Assembly: GCF_901000735.1 (NCBI RefSeq)
Contig: NC_081542.1
Location: 42,324,238 to 42,388,237 of the forward strand
DNA from: Corylus avellana
Lineage: Eukaryota; Streptophyta; Magnoliopsida; Fagales; Betulaceae
Direction of reading: 5' to 3'
DNA length: 64,000 nt
Shown: in pieces, positions 22,333 to 35,526 of the stretch
How the letters are laid out: every line of letters starts with the position of its first letter
How positions within the stretch are numbered: the stretch's first letter is position 1
Position numbers and translations under genes: made by a program
The notes under the pieces: model-generated
What the model was told of the DNA's origin: nothing
The model's input: the letters and a program-made list of their open reading frames with translations, nothing else
The model's database searches: none

Positions 22333-23030
22333 ATTTTGTTTTTTCAAAAAATCCATGAAATGGGAATATTCTGAATTTGAGACTTTCTACAAAATAATAA
22401 TAATAAATAAAACTTTAGCCTTTAGTATCTTGACTTAGAATCATTGATGGGCTGGATATGCGAGCTTATTAATTTATCTATTAAATTATTGGGAGCTCAT
22501 GTAGTCCAAACCAAGATTAATATCCAATAAACATAGCCTTAGAGCATCTCCAAAAGCTTAGTTAAAAGGTTAATATTAGCTGTATTTAGTTATTAATGTT
22601 ATTTTTTTAGCTCCAACAGAGTAACTTGCCATTAGTTAGAATAGCTACATTGTTACAGTGAATAGCAATTTGGAGCTATTCACTGTAGCACACTAGATGA
22701 ATAAAATATTATTTATTTTTCTTTTGTTTATTGTTTCTTTATTTCACCTCTTTTCACCAAATATCTTTTATTTCTTCTGAACACCTCTTCACATATGCTA
22801 CGTCTCTCTCTCTCAAACACAAAATTTATCTCTCGCTCACAAAATTTCTTCACACAGTTGGATAAAAAAATTGAATGCAAAAAAAAATTATTTCATGGAA
22901 ACAAATCAATTGCAATTGGATGAAAAAATTTAATGCAAAAAAAAAAAAATTATTGCATAGAAACACTTGGATGTAAACAAATCAATTGCAATTGGATGAA
23001 AAAAATTTATTTATGTTATTAATTTTAAGA
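22333..23030. other. Intergenic DNA with a gagcatctccaa repeat
   Basis: From about 22547 the sequence gagcatctccaaaagctta begins a stretch resembling common plant MITEs, including a small hairpin ttacagtgaatagc/gctattcactgta at 22656-22688. No target duplication was resolved and no gene is seen. Confidence 0.45.
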
Positions 23031-23239
23031 AGGGTTAAATACTAAATTAGTCCCTGGGGTTTCACAACTTTATTTTTTCTCCCCTGGGGTTTCATTTTTA
23101 TCACAGGAGGTCCCTGTGGTTTTGATAAGTGACCAAATTAGTCCATCCGTTAGTTGACCGTTAGTTGACTGTACGGACTGACACGTGGACCAATCAGACG
23201 TCGACACGTGGCACATATATTAATTTTAAAAAAAATATT
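23031..23239. mobile_element. Left end of a copy-specific inserted element
   Basis: Sequence starting gggttaaatactaaattag directly follows aattttaaga, while the other copy continues with attactatctg at 32695. The insertion is therefore specific to block A and is cut off by the gap. It resembles repetitive DNA with tccctgtggttt motifs; the class cannot be decided without its other end. Confidence 0.55.
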
Positions 23240-23339
23240 NNNNNNNNNNNNNNNNNNNNNNNNNNNNNNNNNNNNNNNNNNNNNNNNNNNNNNNNNNNNN
23301 NNNNNNNNNNNNNNNNNNNNNNNNNNNNNNNNNNNNNNN
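23240..23339. other. Assembly gap, 100 N
   Basis: 100 N between C3 and C4. The VQ coding region that should precede 23340 is missing here because the contig begins at this point. Confidence 0.99.
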
Positions 23340-25021
23340 CTGGTTTTCTTTCCTTCTGATCCTTCACATACACAGAGAAACAGAAGAGAGAGAGAGAGAG
23401 CTGAAGAACAAGATGAGGGAAAAGAGAGAAAGAGAAAGGGTGGTCTTTGAAGAGATTATAGATGAGATGAGACTTTGTTTACTTTCTCCGGTTTGGTAAG
23501 AAATGTTTTGGGTGGGGGGACTTTGTGGTCTCTTATTGCGGCACACTCAACGCGTTGTTGTTGAGCGTGTTTCTCACGCTCCAACAGGAGTCTGATAAGA
23601 TGTCAACCTGCCCAACAAAGCATTGCTCTTATTGGTTAAAGGTTTTATCTTCGGCTGAAGCTCCCATTCCAGCTCAACTGCGACATTTCATCTCCTTCTC
23701 CTCCTTCAGGATAATCCTTGATCCTTCAGTTCCCAGTTTTTAGTTACCAGAAAGCTATCAAGAGCACTTTTCTTATTATTATTTTTTTTTTTTTTAATGC
23801 AGAAAATAATCTATGTTCATGCACATTCTTTTTTATATGTTATATCCCAAGCTTTTAGTTAGGATAAAGCTATCAAGATGGCCTTTTTCAATGCACAAAC
23901 TAATTATTATGTTTATATGTATATATTATATAAGATGTGTATTCTTCTTTTTCTTCCATTTGTACGTAGAAGTCTTCATGTGTCAAATTCCACTGTAAAC
24001 ATTACCAGAGATGACACTTATAATATACTAGATATACAGACTTACCGATTAGACCGACCACAAAGGCCAATACAAAATAGTAAAACATAAGACAATTGCA
24101 AGTGTTCGTTGACTGAATTTGAACCGTATCGTCGGCTATATGTTCCGATTTAAGGTTCAAAATATTTGAAAAACAAGAGAATTTGTGGTAAAAAGAATAA
24201 AACATGCACTCTTATGATAACCTAGCTGATCCTTTAGATATTTATCATCATGCTAAACAACTATTCATTAAATTTTTAAATATATTTGTAGTGGACTAAT
24301 TAGGTCTAGTTCACTCAATTCTCAATTTTGATCGGCAATTTATATTATTTATTGTTATGTAGTAAATTTTTTGCACTAATGTGATAGAGTATTTATGGAG
24401 CTTACCTGTCCAAACAAATGATCAGTGAGCAGCTCAAAATTTACTTAAACAGATCAAATCTTATATTAATTCGCTATAAATTACTAGCAATTCAACAATA
24501 AAATTGTCGAAATTTTTACGAAATTAATTGAGAAATCCAATTTAGGGTGAGGGTAGGAAAGCCGTAAGAACTGAAAAGAACGCGCTTGAGAAGGGAAGTA
24601 GGCTAGAGTCAAGGGGAGCTCCAGGTGGTGATCTTCCATTGGAGGAGGTGTTTGCGAGAGAGAAGAAATCGTCAAAAAGGTTTCAAAATTTTGCATTGAC
24701 TTTGCAGGGCCATTGAGGCTGACTCGGGGGGTAATAAAGAAAGGGCCTGTTTTGGAGGCGATGTGCACTTAATCTGAACAAGTCAGAAATTAAATAATAT
24801 TTACAAATTTTCCAAATTATCATTTCGTAGATGCTTCCTTCCAAGCTACAACTACAATGTGTTTCCCACTAAATTCAGGTTTTGTTAATATTTTTCTTAG
24901 AGAAATAAAAATAAATAAAAATATTTTTATGTGTTTTCTAAGTATTTTACATATTTTTAGTTCATTATTCTTTATTTATGTTTTAATTTTGGAAATTAAA
25001 AAAAAAAAAAAAAAACATTCT

Positions 25022-25193
25022 CAGAAAGTGGTAGGGTTACAAACAAATTTTACAGAAAAACTTTTATAAACTGATGTGGTACAACATGATTAATTTTTTT
25101 AAAATTTGAACTTATCTTATATCCAATCATATTATGTCAAATCAGTTTATAGAAATTTTTTTATAAAATTTGCTTATAAGCATAGCATTCCTC
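25022..25193. mobile_element. Foldback MITE, block B counterpart of 15243-15413
   Basis: Same element with more SNPs in the left terminus (agtggtagggttac in place of aatgttaggcttac). The inner arms still pair. Confidence 0.65.
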
Positions 25194-27438
25194 AATATAC
25201 CGTAACATGACTAATCAACAATAATCCGACCTGTTTTGTCGTGTACAAATTATTAAGCAAAGATATTTGCAGTGCTTATAGCCCCACCCAACAGCTGCCC
25301 ATCGTAGGATTTTGGTTAATAAGAAAAAAATATTAGATTTAGGTTGTCGATGTTTGGTCTTTTTCCAAGAGAATTACTGTCATCATTTTTTTTTTTTTTT
25401 TTTAAATCTCTCTTTTATCTTCTCTTTTTCTACTCGATTTAAAATGCACGTGAGAATTATGTATTCTAAATTCTGTCTATGGATTTAGGTTCACATGCGA
25501 TGTTTATTATACTCATGTGCAGCAGCAGTATGGATCAATAGTTCATTGTCAATAATGGTATATATACAGAAGAATCACATTGACAAGAAATTGAAACAGT
25601 TGAAATTAATTGATAATTCAGAACCCCAAATGGATCATAAATCTACACAATGAAAGAGGGATTGCAGAGGCAGTAAAGAAGAGGACAAAGGTGCCACACA
25701 ACTATCACACGGCAAACTCAAAATGATATGGAAATGGGCAACTCAGCTGCAAGCAACAAGAGATCTAGAGAGAGCCAGCCATCGCTGAAATGCTTAGAAG
25801 TGGCACATTTCATGGAGCTTTCTATTCTTATCAGTGCATGCACATACTAATGCAGCAGTCATGCTTCAAGAGTAACTTTGCAACCAAATGTGGTTCACAT
25901 GGGTTGCCCAGCCAATTCTGAGAAACACAGTTCCTTTCCGATTTCTGATGGGCCACCCTATCTCTGTTTCACAGCTAGATTTTTTGCTTTTTGCTCTTTT
26001 TTCTCGGCATATCAAATTAAAGGTATCTGTCTTTGTTACGATCCCGACCGTTAAGTGTTTAGCCAAATCAGTCTTTCATCTCGTATTCTTAAACAATCCC
26101 GATGATTACGTTTTTGGTAAAACTCACTAGAAAGTTACAATCCATTTGATCTCATACTCAACATTGTTGATGACAGTTTTCCGCCATGCATCGGGTTGAG
26201 CCAACTAAGTCTCGGCCTGGGCTTGGTCTTAGCGAGCTTGTACAGTAGATTGGGCCTAGAGGCCTGTTGGGCCTTATGTGACCGATCCATGACTCAACAA
26301 ACGTGATGGTTAAGATTGTACTTAAGTCGCGTGGGACACTTAGAATTGCAACAGACAAAAGGAATTAGTGTATATATATAATTGGGTTGAAGTTAGCAAA
26401 TTCCAAGCTCATCTTGTACCAAAATATTCCAAGCCCTTGAGGTGACTGGTGAGAGTGCCAATCTCAATTGGCAAGTGCACTAGCTTTTGCAGAAGTCAGA
26501 AAGAGTAATACAATCTCCACATTATATTTGATACTCATTGCCAGGATCCGAGGCTACACCAACAGGAAAAAGTGAAAGGGAGAGGTGAATCCAATTCCCA
26601 TTTCTATAAACTGAAAGCAAATTCTGGGTAGAAAGTATTGAGGGACCACATTCTAAGTGCAACACTTCCCACAAGATTGAAGTGCTGCTGTCATGGAAGA
26701 GACTCCATTTATGAGTTGGACAGTGCTAGATGCACCCACTGGCACCACGTTTACAACAACTGTGATTCCATTGAATTGACTCCCACACATTTTTGAGACG
26801 CAAAATTTCTGCCTATCTAATATGGTCCCGGGCGGGTCTTGACATGGTCTGCCGATTCTAGAGTGAGATACTCAAAGTCAGAAAATGGTTTATGGTTTTT
26901 TCAAAAATTAAAGAAGAATTTTCGGTCAAAGGGAAAATATTTTTCGTTGACTATTATTTTACGTCGCGCCAAACCCCCGAAAATGCGTAAAACATTTTTC
27001 ATAAATCATTTTGCAGCTAAACAAACGGAGCTTAAAGCTAGATTTTATATACATATATATTTGAAGGCCAATATCAATGGTGGGGTGGTTGTGGAGTATA
27101 TATGACGTATGAAGCTAGAATCTCTCATTGAAAATCTCAGTTTGGACAATTTAATATGCTTCATATATGCACTGAGATTACCTACAAGAAATTACATTCT
27201 TCTTGTTGATGCTATGTTGGGTGGCGGGTTTGACCTATTTAATATCAATAGTAGCTAGCTAGATTACATGGCATATTTACACCTAAGTGTTGCAGATTCT
27301 TGAAGCATATTGCAGATCATGAACAGTAAGACCAGTAACCAGCCCCTTCCAAACCATGATGTTTAAGGGTGTGCAATGTGCAAGACAATCTTTTGAACAC
27401 GGGCCCACCCCAGTTTTGAAAATTTCTCTTTTATATAT

Positions 27439-27770
27439 TGTTGGGGTTATCTCACATCGGTTGTGGAATGGGTTGATAGTCAATTTATAAGTGTAAGGAA
27501 AAACATTACCTCTTAAGCTAATTTTTTATGTTGAGAGAGCAATACTGGTATAAGAGCTCAAGTTTAACCAACAAGTCTCGGCCTAACAGTTCACGAGAGA
27601 AATGAATTGTGTCTACTCCGACCCAGAGCCCAATGTGTCTGATGTGTGAGGAGGAGATTGTTAAAGTTATTCTACATCGGTTGTGGAATAAGCTAGTTGT
27701 CACTTTATAAGTATGAGAGAAAGCCTTACCTTTTAAGCTAGTTTTTGGGGTTGAAAGAGGCCCAAGAACA
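27439..27770 (+). mobile_element. TRIM retrotransposon, block B copy
   Basis: Counterpart of 17662-17991 with the same two LTRs, primer-binding site and purine tract (gaggaggaga here). A 2-bp length difference lies inside the LTRs. Shared insertion site, so older than the divergence of the two copies. Confidence 0.8.
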
Positions 27771-27992
27771 TATATAGGGGTGTAAAGTACGCTATACGGG
27801 CGGATAATACTCTTATTTAGTGCTGAAAATTCGCCAATAACTCATGCGGACGGGTGGATAGGATATGTGAGATAGTTTTTAACCGCCAGCCTGAATATAT
27901 ATATATATATATATATATAAGTTGCTTCTCATTTATGCTTTGCCCCACTGAAAAATTTTTGTTCAGTCCATGTTTAAGTAGCAAAGAAATTA

Positions 27993-28155
27993 GAGAAATG
28001 TTACACTTTCTAAATTTTTACTTCAAAAGTTGGTTCTCAATGATGTGCCATCATTTCATAAGTTGGTAACACATTTTTTAAAATAATAAATTTCATGGGA
28101 TGGTAATATGTCATCTAAAACCGACTTTTTTTTTTTGAAAAATGTAATGCTTCTC
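27993..28155. mobile_element. Mutator-like MITE, block B copy
   Basis: Counterpart of 18208-18372. Directly after its right end the segment gcttctcaaggaatt is present twice (near 28149-28163 and 28171-28185), a short tandem duplication absent from block A. Confidence 0.65.
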
Positions 28156-30053
28156 AAGGAATTTTTTGATGCTTCTCAAGGAATTAGGTTAAAGGGGAAG
28201 AACAAAAAAATAAATGCACAGTTTTTTTGTGGCTATACAAATGAATACATATCAATAATAGAGCATCAAATTGGCAGGTACAATCATAACTTCACACTCT
28301 GCCAAAGAAAGAGACAGAGAGAGAGAGAAGAAAAAAAGGATCTTAGTCTCAAAGTTAACCCACAGAAGAAAGCTAATGATAGGGGGCGGCTGGGAAGATC
28401 ATAGGCTCTCAAAGTTATAAGTTTAACCCACAGAATAAGGGCCAGGAAACCCCCAAGTCCGAGTTGGCTCACACTACTGGTGTTGGACAATCCTCCCAAC
28501 TAGCTTTCTCTTGGGCCAAGCCCACAACCATTGGAAGCTCATTCTGGTCCTACATGCACTTCATTGCCCCAACTTAGTTCAGAGGCCTGCATTACCATGC
28601 TCAGCAAATAGGTATATGTGAAAGAGAATAACTTTAAATTACAAAAAAATAAATAAAATAAAATAAAAAACGAATAACTTTTATTAGGTTGCAGTGTAAA
28701 CTAGATATTTTGCGCTCTTCAATAAGAAGCAGACACCTAAACTTGAAACAAAAAAAAATAATAATATAACCTTTCACACCAAATAATTTTTCTTCTTTTA
28801 CCTTATAGACAAAATATCCATTGATAAAACTACAGGAGTCACCGTCTTGGTTGGTTTTAGAGACTTCGGTGTTGAGGGCTCGGAGATGGGTGGAAGGTTT
28901 GATAGTGGGCATTGGGTTAGAACGAATTGAAAAGAATGTGTGATTGATTTGAATTAAAGATACGGTGTTTTTATCTCCCATTGTATTTTGTATTTTTTAC
29001 CTAACGTGTCAAATTTTATTAAAGGCTGTAAAAAAAAAAAAAATTACACCACGTCATGATAGAAATAACTCTATAAGTGAAATGTCTCTTATATTTTTGT
29101 ATTTAAATAGTTATTATTTTTTTTAAAAAAAAAAAAATGGAACCCACATCTTGGCCTTGGCTTAGCCATGGGTCAACCCGACAACAATTTTTTTTTAAAA
29201 TAGGGTATTTTAGGTATTTTGGCTTCTATACGTTAGGATTTTCTGTTGCATTGCAAATTTTTTAAAGTTGAATACACTAATTGAATTTTTTTTTTTTTTT
29301 TTGTTAACTTTAGAGGTGATTGTAAAAATGATAAAAGTTCATAGAATTAAGTGTAATTTTTTTTTTAATAAAAAAATAAAAAGAAAAAGAAAAAGAAAAG
29401 AATACAACATTTAAATGGCAAAAAGATAATTTCAAACCAGACCCAACACAATCAATATCTTTTTGAGGCAAACATAGACTTTGCCATTGTGCATAAAGTG
29501 TCATACACAATAATCCTTTATCCTTTATATCCATTCCTGCCCCCTCAATCAATGAAGACTTTCCCTATGAGTCTATGACACATGATGCTTAGCATGATGT
29601 TGTCCATGGATGATGGACCCATTTCAAAATCTTTCTTGGCACCATCAAATATCATATGGTCTCTCCATGTCTCGTTTCTTTTAATAGGAATCATCAACTA
29701 TCATTACTCAGCAGAGGTGTCCCCAAATAATTACTCTTTAATCCACAGAAGGCCCACTGCAATTGGGTTTTTTTCTTTTCTTTCTGTTTTTTCCATTGAG
29801 AGGAGAAAATAATAATTACATTAAACACTTTTTTTTATTTATGTGTTGGGAAGATCTACATGATGTGATTCAAGCCTTGACCAATGTCTGCCATATATGA
29901 CTTTGTGGCAAGATTGATAAATATTTGTTTGGCTATAATCTCCTTGGGATTATTGTTCTAATAATTCGTTTTTGTTGTAAATTTCATTATTTCAGGTCAT
30001 TAAACGTTTGAAAAATATCATATATTAAAAATGCAGTATGTTATTAATGAGAG

Positions 30054-30158
30054 TTTTTATTTTTATTTTTTGACATGTCCACACAAAGAGAGGAAATTCG
30101 AACTAGTGACCTGCGTTTCATGAGGTGTGGTCCACTACTGATTGACCTACCCTTGAGG
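30054..30158 (-). mobile_element. tRNA-derived SINE, block B copy
   Basis: Same insertion as 20262-20366 with the same flanking repeat and no difference noticed. Confidence 0.7.
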
Positions 30159-30815
30159 ACATGTTGATGAGAGTTAAGTATATTTTCATTGATTCTTGTT
30201 TTTATGTTGTAAAAAAGTTTTGAACCAAAATTTATATTTTGGTTTTCTTAAAAATAAATAAATAAACCAATCTCTTCATAAATGAATAAGAAGTCTTTTG
30301 GAAAATATATATATATATATTTGACTATCATGGTAACATGTCACCTTTTTAATATGTGACATTTTCGAAGCCGTTCAATACAAGAAACAGTCTGAAATAA
30401 CGTAATTTGAGAATTTATAATTTTAAAGTTGGGTGCCCACTTATTTTTTATATGTTTCCCAATAATATAATTTTCTCTCAATTTTAATAGCTTCATAATC
30501 TGCTTTTGGATTAGTTGATTGGAAAGATACCCCTTAATTATGAACAAGGACCTTGCTTATTATGGTTATAAAGTAGTTTATCTCTAATCCATAATTGCCC
30601 ATAACCGCTCAATAATTTTTCCATAACCATCTCTTCTTATCTCATAACTCTTCTTTGACCCTTTTTAAAGGTCTAACCATTAGTCCAAAACTCTATGACT
30701 ATTGAAAACTAATTTGGTTAAATTCTTAACCTTAGATTTTGCATGTCAGTTACATCATATCAATCGATCGGCCAATAATAAATGTGAAGATTACAAATAG
30801 CCATTTTCCTTTTTT

Positions 30816-30987
30816 GACGAATGCTAGGCTTACAAACAAATTTTACAGAAAAATTTTTACAAACTGATGTGGTACAACATGATTGGATATAAGATAAGTT
30901 CAAATTTTGAAAAACCTAATTATATTGTACCACATCAGTTTGTAAAAGTTTTTTTTGTAAAATTTGTTTGTAAGTCTAACACTCCTC
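30816..30987. mobile_element. Mutator-like MITE, block B copy
   Basis: Counterpart of 21143-21313. The right target duplication has mutated to tcctatttt. Confidence 0.7.
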
Positions 30988-31297
30988 TCCTATTTTATAT
31001 GAAAAGAGGTAGATTTTTGTAGATAGGTTCAAGACGAAAGCTAAAAATCCAGTGTTTTAGTTTTAGTTAGATTTTGTGCTTGATGATAACATGTCTCTCT
31101 TCCATTGGAGGGCACAAAGTCCATTATTTATGCAACATCCATATAGAAGTAACTCTCTTTACTTATCAAAAAAAAAAATTAAAAAAAAAACCTCTCTTTA
31201 ACTCATCACATTGCATTCACGCTTTGCATCATGTGGCCTATCAGGCGGGTTTTCACTTCCTCTAGATTTGAGTGTGCCTATGCCTATAATTTTGTTT

Positions 31298-31988
31298 GGG
31301 GAAAGCTTACATATAAGATATTCCCCTCAAACTATCATACAAATAATAATGTTTCATTCAAACTTTTAATTGTGATCATGTTTTCTCAAACTACCAAAAA
31401 TTGTCGATATTCTCCCTAATGACCAAACTACCCTTACTAAAATAAAAACAGAAAATACTAAAATTTCTATAAAAAACCTAAAACTAAAAAAAAAACTAAT
31501 TATATATAAAATCATAGGGAAGCCAAATTTAAAAATAAATTTTTGTTTTTTATAAGAAAATTTTTTTAAAAAAATTCAATATTTTTTATTTATAAAAATT
31601 GAAAATTTTCGTTTTTTTAAAAAAATTTGTTTTATATATATTTTTTAAAATAAAAATTTTCCATTTAAAAAAAAATTAAAAATTTTCGTCTAAAAAATAG
31701 AAAATTTTCGTTTTTTAAAACTATTTTTTTTAAAAAATAAAATAAAATAAAAATTTACACTTTTTTTAAAATCGTTTAAAAATTAAAAATTTGTTTTTTT
31801 TTTTTTTTTTCGAATTTATAGGGATTTTATTGTCTTATTGAGAAACTTTTAAGTGTATTTTTATATTTTAATAAGCGTTAGTGGGGACATTGACAATATT
31901 TTGGTAGTTTAGTGGGACATCACAATTGAAAGTTTAGAAAAAATATTGTCAATTATGTGGTAGTTTGTGGGGTATATAGACTTTACCC
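31298..31988. mobile_element. Mutator-like element, block B copy
   Basis: Counterpart of 21620-22332, about 22 bp shorter because of homopolymer differences in the AT-rich interior and a small deletion in the right arm. The attttgttt duplication is intact on both sides. Confidence 0.7.
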
Positions 31989-32694
31989 ATTTTGTTTTTT
32001 CAAAAAATCCATGAAATGGGAATATTCTGAATTTGAGACTTTCTACAAAATAATAATAATAAATAAAACTTTAGCCTTAGTATCGTGACTAAGAATCATT
32101 GATGGGCTGGATATGCGAGCTTATTAATTTATCTATTAAATTATTGGGAGCTCATGTAGTCCAAACCAAGATTAATATCCAATAAACATAGCCTTAGAGC
32201 ATCTCCAAAAGCTTAGTTAAAAGGTTAATATTAGTTGTATTTAGTTATTATTGTTATTTTTTTAGCTCCAACAGAGTAACTTGCCATTAGTTAGAATAGC
32301 TACATTGTTACAGTGAATAGCAATTTGGAGCTATTCACTGTAGCACACTAGATGAATAAAATATTATTTATTTTTCTTTTGTTTATTGTTTCTTTATTTC
32401 ACCTCTTTTCACCAAATATCTTTTATTTCTTCTGAACACCTCTTCACATATGCTACGTCTCTCTCTCTCAAACACAAAATTTATTCACACAAAATTTATC
32501 TCTCGCTCACAAAATTTCTTCACACAGTTGGATAAAAAAATTGAATGCAAAAAAAATTTATTTCATGGAAAATCAATTGCAATTGGATGAAAAAATTTAA
32601 TGCAAAAAAAAAATTATTGCATAGAAACACTTGGATGTAAACAAATCAATTGCAATTGGATGAAAAAAATTTATTTATGTTATTAATTTTAAGA

Positions 32695-33166
32695 ATTACT
32701 ATCTGCATGTGAGATGAATATTCCTCATATGTATTTATTTTTGTTTTTATGAATGATTTCTATATATGTGTTTGTTTTTTCCTTTAATTAAGTGTTGACA
32801 ATAATATAATAAAAAAAGAATGAGAAATACTATTTTAAAGCAAGCAGAGAATGAAATAGAGAATCTGTTGGAGTATGTAGTGAAAAAACAATAGTTAAAG
32901 TAAAGAATTGTACGATTTCACTAGCTAAAATACCTAATGCTGCTGGGAATGCTGTAAGGGGAGAATTTGAAAATTAGCCAACCTCCACTTTTGATCATGA
33001 GAAAATTTGGTGTAAACATCTTTTTTTTTAGTTTTCCATTTCTTAACAACACATTGTGTATGAAAGCTTCTAGGCAAAGTGCATTAGGCTTATCATTTCA
33101 TATGTGAATTGTGACATAACCATATACACCAAGGGAGCCTATCGTTGGTTTCAATAGTATCATTTA
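32695..33166. other. Unique intergenic DNA
   Basis: AT-rich sequence found only in C4. No gene or repeat was recognised. It ends at the target duplication of the next element. Confidence 0.5.
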
Positions 33167-33640
33167 GAGAGCTGCTGCTATACGGTTGTGGCAGAAAACA
33201 TGGGTTTTTAACCCACCAATCACCACATGACACATCAACATTTTAAGAAAAATATAAAAACTTAAAATGAGAACAAAACACCAAAACCAAAAAAAAAATA
33301 AGGGCAGACGAGGAGAACCACCAGCCCCATCTAGGTGGCCGGCGTGGCCACCCCCAAGCCACTGGGTGGCCGCGCCGGCCATCACTCGGCCACGCCACCC
33401 CTAGGCCATTTGGAGTGGCCGCGAGGCCACCCCACGTGGCCGAAGAAGAGATAGAGGGAGAGAGGCAGCGGCGGTTCCGGCGGTGGCTCTGGCAGAGGCA
33501 GGGTGGCTGGGGCTGTGAGGGGATAAAAATCAGGTACATGTGTTCTCATTTTATTTTCTTGCTCCAAACTGATTTGGCATTCAGCTATTGGAGGGCAAAA
33601 AACCCACCTTGTTTGCCACGACCGAAGTGAAGTTATTCCC
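33167..33640. mobile_element. Mutator-like element with GC-rich core
   Basis: A 474-bp element flanked by a perfect 9-bp duplication, tatcattta (33158-33166 and 33641-33649). The ends are related as imperfect inverted repeats: left ...cggttgtggcagaaaac, right complement ...cggtcgtggcaaacaa. The core (about 33310-33510) is strongly GC-rich, with repeated ggtggccg and cggccacc words. Open frames there follow from the base composition, not from a gene. A related element is at 61499-62244. Confidence 0.75.
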
Positions 33641-34284
33641 TATCATTTAACCCACTTATGTGATGATCATAGTCCTTTATTATTATTTTTTTTTTTTAAT
33701 TATCATATGTTACACCCGCTCAGGATGTCAATTTGAATAGATAATTGTCGTGAATTTCAATGTAAAAAAACCCAATATTTGGTAGAGTCGGATTATATGC
33801 GTAAATCTCAACAAAGGACAGAAGTGAAGTGCATCACCCTTTGTCCTGTCTCTTGGTTCACCGCCTCCGGTACCCAGGATTCTGCCATTTTCCCGTGTCA
33901 TTTGGCAAAACGCCACCGTATACCAATAAGGTTGTCCCTTTGTTTTGGTCAATAGTAGGATGATTCGTTCAAAATTTTCAAATTCAATAAGGGAGGCTTT
34001 GTCTCAATCCATCAACGGTCAAGTTTCAGAGAGGCCCCACTACCTCCCCCACCATTATGTTGTCATCAGAGACATTACGTGACCTTTCAGGAATCCAATG
34101 GCTCAAGAGATCTCTGTGCATGCGCTCTGCGGTTCAAACCTCCCCGAGAAACGCAAACTTTGTCTGCCATATCACCTACAAACCTACTTTATTACCGTTG
34201 CTTTTTACGAGACCAGGAAAAGTTTTATAAAGTAAAATAAAAAATAAAACAAAAAATAGCACGAAATAAAATTTTATTAATGTA
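33641..34284. other. Intergenic DNA at the end of C4
   Basis: No gene recognised. Moderately GC-rich between about 33820 and 34200, perhaps the distal promoter of a neighbour lost in the gap. Confidence 0.45.
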
Positions 34285-34384
34285 NNNNNNNNNNNNNNNN
34301 NNNNNNNNNNNNNNNNNNNNNNNNNNNNNNNNNNNNNNNNNNNNNNNNNNNNNNNNNNNNNNNNNNNNNNNNNNNNNNNNNNNN
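34285..34384. other. Assembly gap, 100 N
   Basis: 100 N between C4 and C5. C5 begins inside a TRIM LTR. Confidence 0.99.
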
Positions 34385-34776
34385 ATAAGCGATTCTAGAA
34401 AGTTCCAATTGTAACTTGACTAGTCATTTTAGAGTGATAGTGCAGATGTTGTGAGAGTTTTTTTGGAGTCGTTACAAATGGTAACAGAGCAGCCTATTAT
34501 TGCTATGTAATACTAGAGTACTGCATGACGTATCCCTAACAAGGACGTTAGGGTTTTTTTTTTTTTTGAGATTGTAACACATCAGTCCTACATTGAGAAA
34601 ATGAATAATCCACATAGAGTGAATTGATTATGAGGCATTCATTGATGCTATTACATTAGTTTCTTATTAGGTGAGACTCAGATTTATAAGTGATTCTATT
34701 GAGCTATAATCGCAACTTGACCAATCATTTGGAGTGATAGCATAGATGTAGCTAGCCCTTTCTCTCGGTCATTACA
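34385..34776 (+). mobile_element. TRIM retrotransposon, 5' end cut by the gap
   Basis: Counterpart of 56208-56705. The rest of LTR1 runs to 34476, the primer-binding-site-like tggtaacagagc is at 34479-34490, and LTR2 is at 34573-34776. LTR2 here lacks a few bases present in C7 (around gctattacatt). Confidence 0.75.
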
Positions 34777-35306
34777 TTGTAAGATGGTTGACGTCATATT
34801 TAAAATTCAGTTTCTTTTTAGCTACCTAATTCTTGGATTGTCTTTGTTCTAGTTTAAAAAGAGTAATCTACTACTTTTATTTCTTTTATTGAAATGACTA
34901 GAGACATTACAGAAGATAAATGCAAAATATGATGATTTTACATTTTCACCAAGTCTACCAATTTCCATGTGTATTTTTTCTCCAGTATGGTCTAGTTGTA
35001 TGAAAATTTATGTTGCAAATGTATTTTGCAGATGATTTCTTAAAATATGTTATTGATTTAAGTTCAATCAATTGGATACTGGAACATGTTCTATCTTTTC
35101 TATCATATAGAAGCTCCTGTTAGTCAAACTTCGACAATGGATGCACTCATCTCTCATTCCACAATTTATATAGCTTTACACTTTTTCTGTAGCTGCGCTA
35201 ACACCTCATATCCATGTGTTTGCATCAGCACCATGTAATGTATGCCATCACAAACTTTTTTCATCTTACTTCAAAGGAAACTGATTGTTTTTCTATCCTG
35301 CATGTA

Positions 35307-35526
35307 TCTTGCTTCAAACAATTTTATGGGAACAATACCAGAAACTTTCATTTTACAGAACTTAGACAACTTGGAAGTGAAGTTATTTGACATAATTATT
35401 TGAACCTATAGCTTTTAGACTTCAGAAACTCTCAAACTTCAGATACTGCCAGCAGTAGGATATATGGCACATGATATCAGGCAAGATACCTGAGATCACT
35501 GGGAATTGGATCAAGCTTTGATAGAT
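35307..35526 (+). pseudogene. LRR receptor kinase relic, 3' exons only
   Basis: Allelic remainder of the pseudogene described at 55807-57455. A leucine-rich-repeat exon reading SNNFMGTIPETF is followed by GKIPEITGNWIKL and an in-frame stop. The 5' exons lie before the contig start. The open frame at 35528-35773 follows it and may be further decayed exon plus intron. Confidence 0.6.

Larger units (their letters stand above)
13548..23030. repeat. 9.5-kb redundant block A (C3)
   Basis: Aligns end to end with 23340-32694. Differences are scattered SNPs, homopolymer length changes and a few clean insertions: a SINE at 20850-20952 present only here, and another element starting at 23031. The similarity is of the level expected between alleles. 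Block A starts 9 bp before the VQ ATG (in transcript sense) and stops where the extra element begins. Confidence 0.9.
23340..32694. repeat. 9.4-kb redundant block B (C4)
   Basis: Second copy of 13548-23030 in the same orientation. It starts a few bases upstream of the VQ start codon, so it has the VQ 5' UTR (GA tract 23383-23400, slightly longer than in A) and promoter but no VQ coding sequence. It lacks the SINE of 20850-20952 and the element at 23031. After 32694 it continues into new sequence, so it looks like the second haplotype overlapping C3. Confidence 0.9.
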
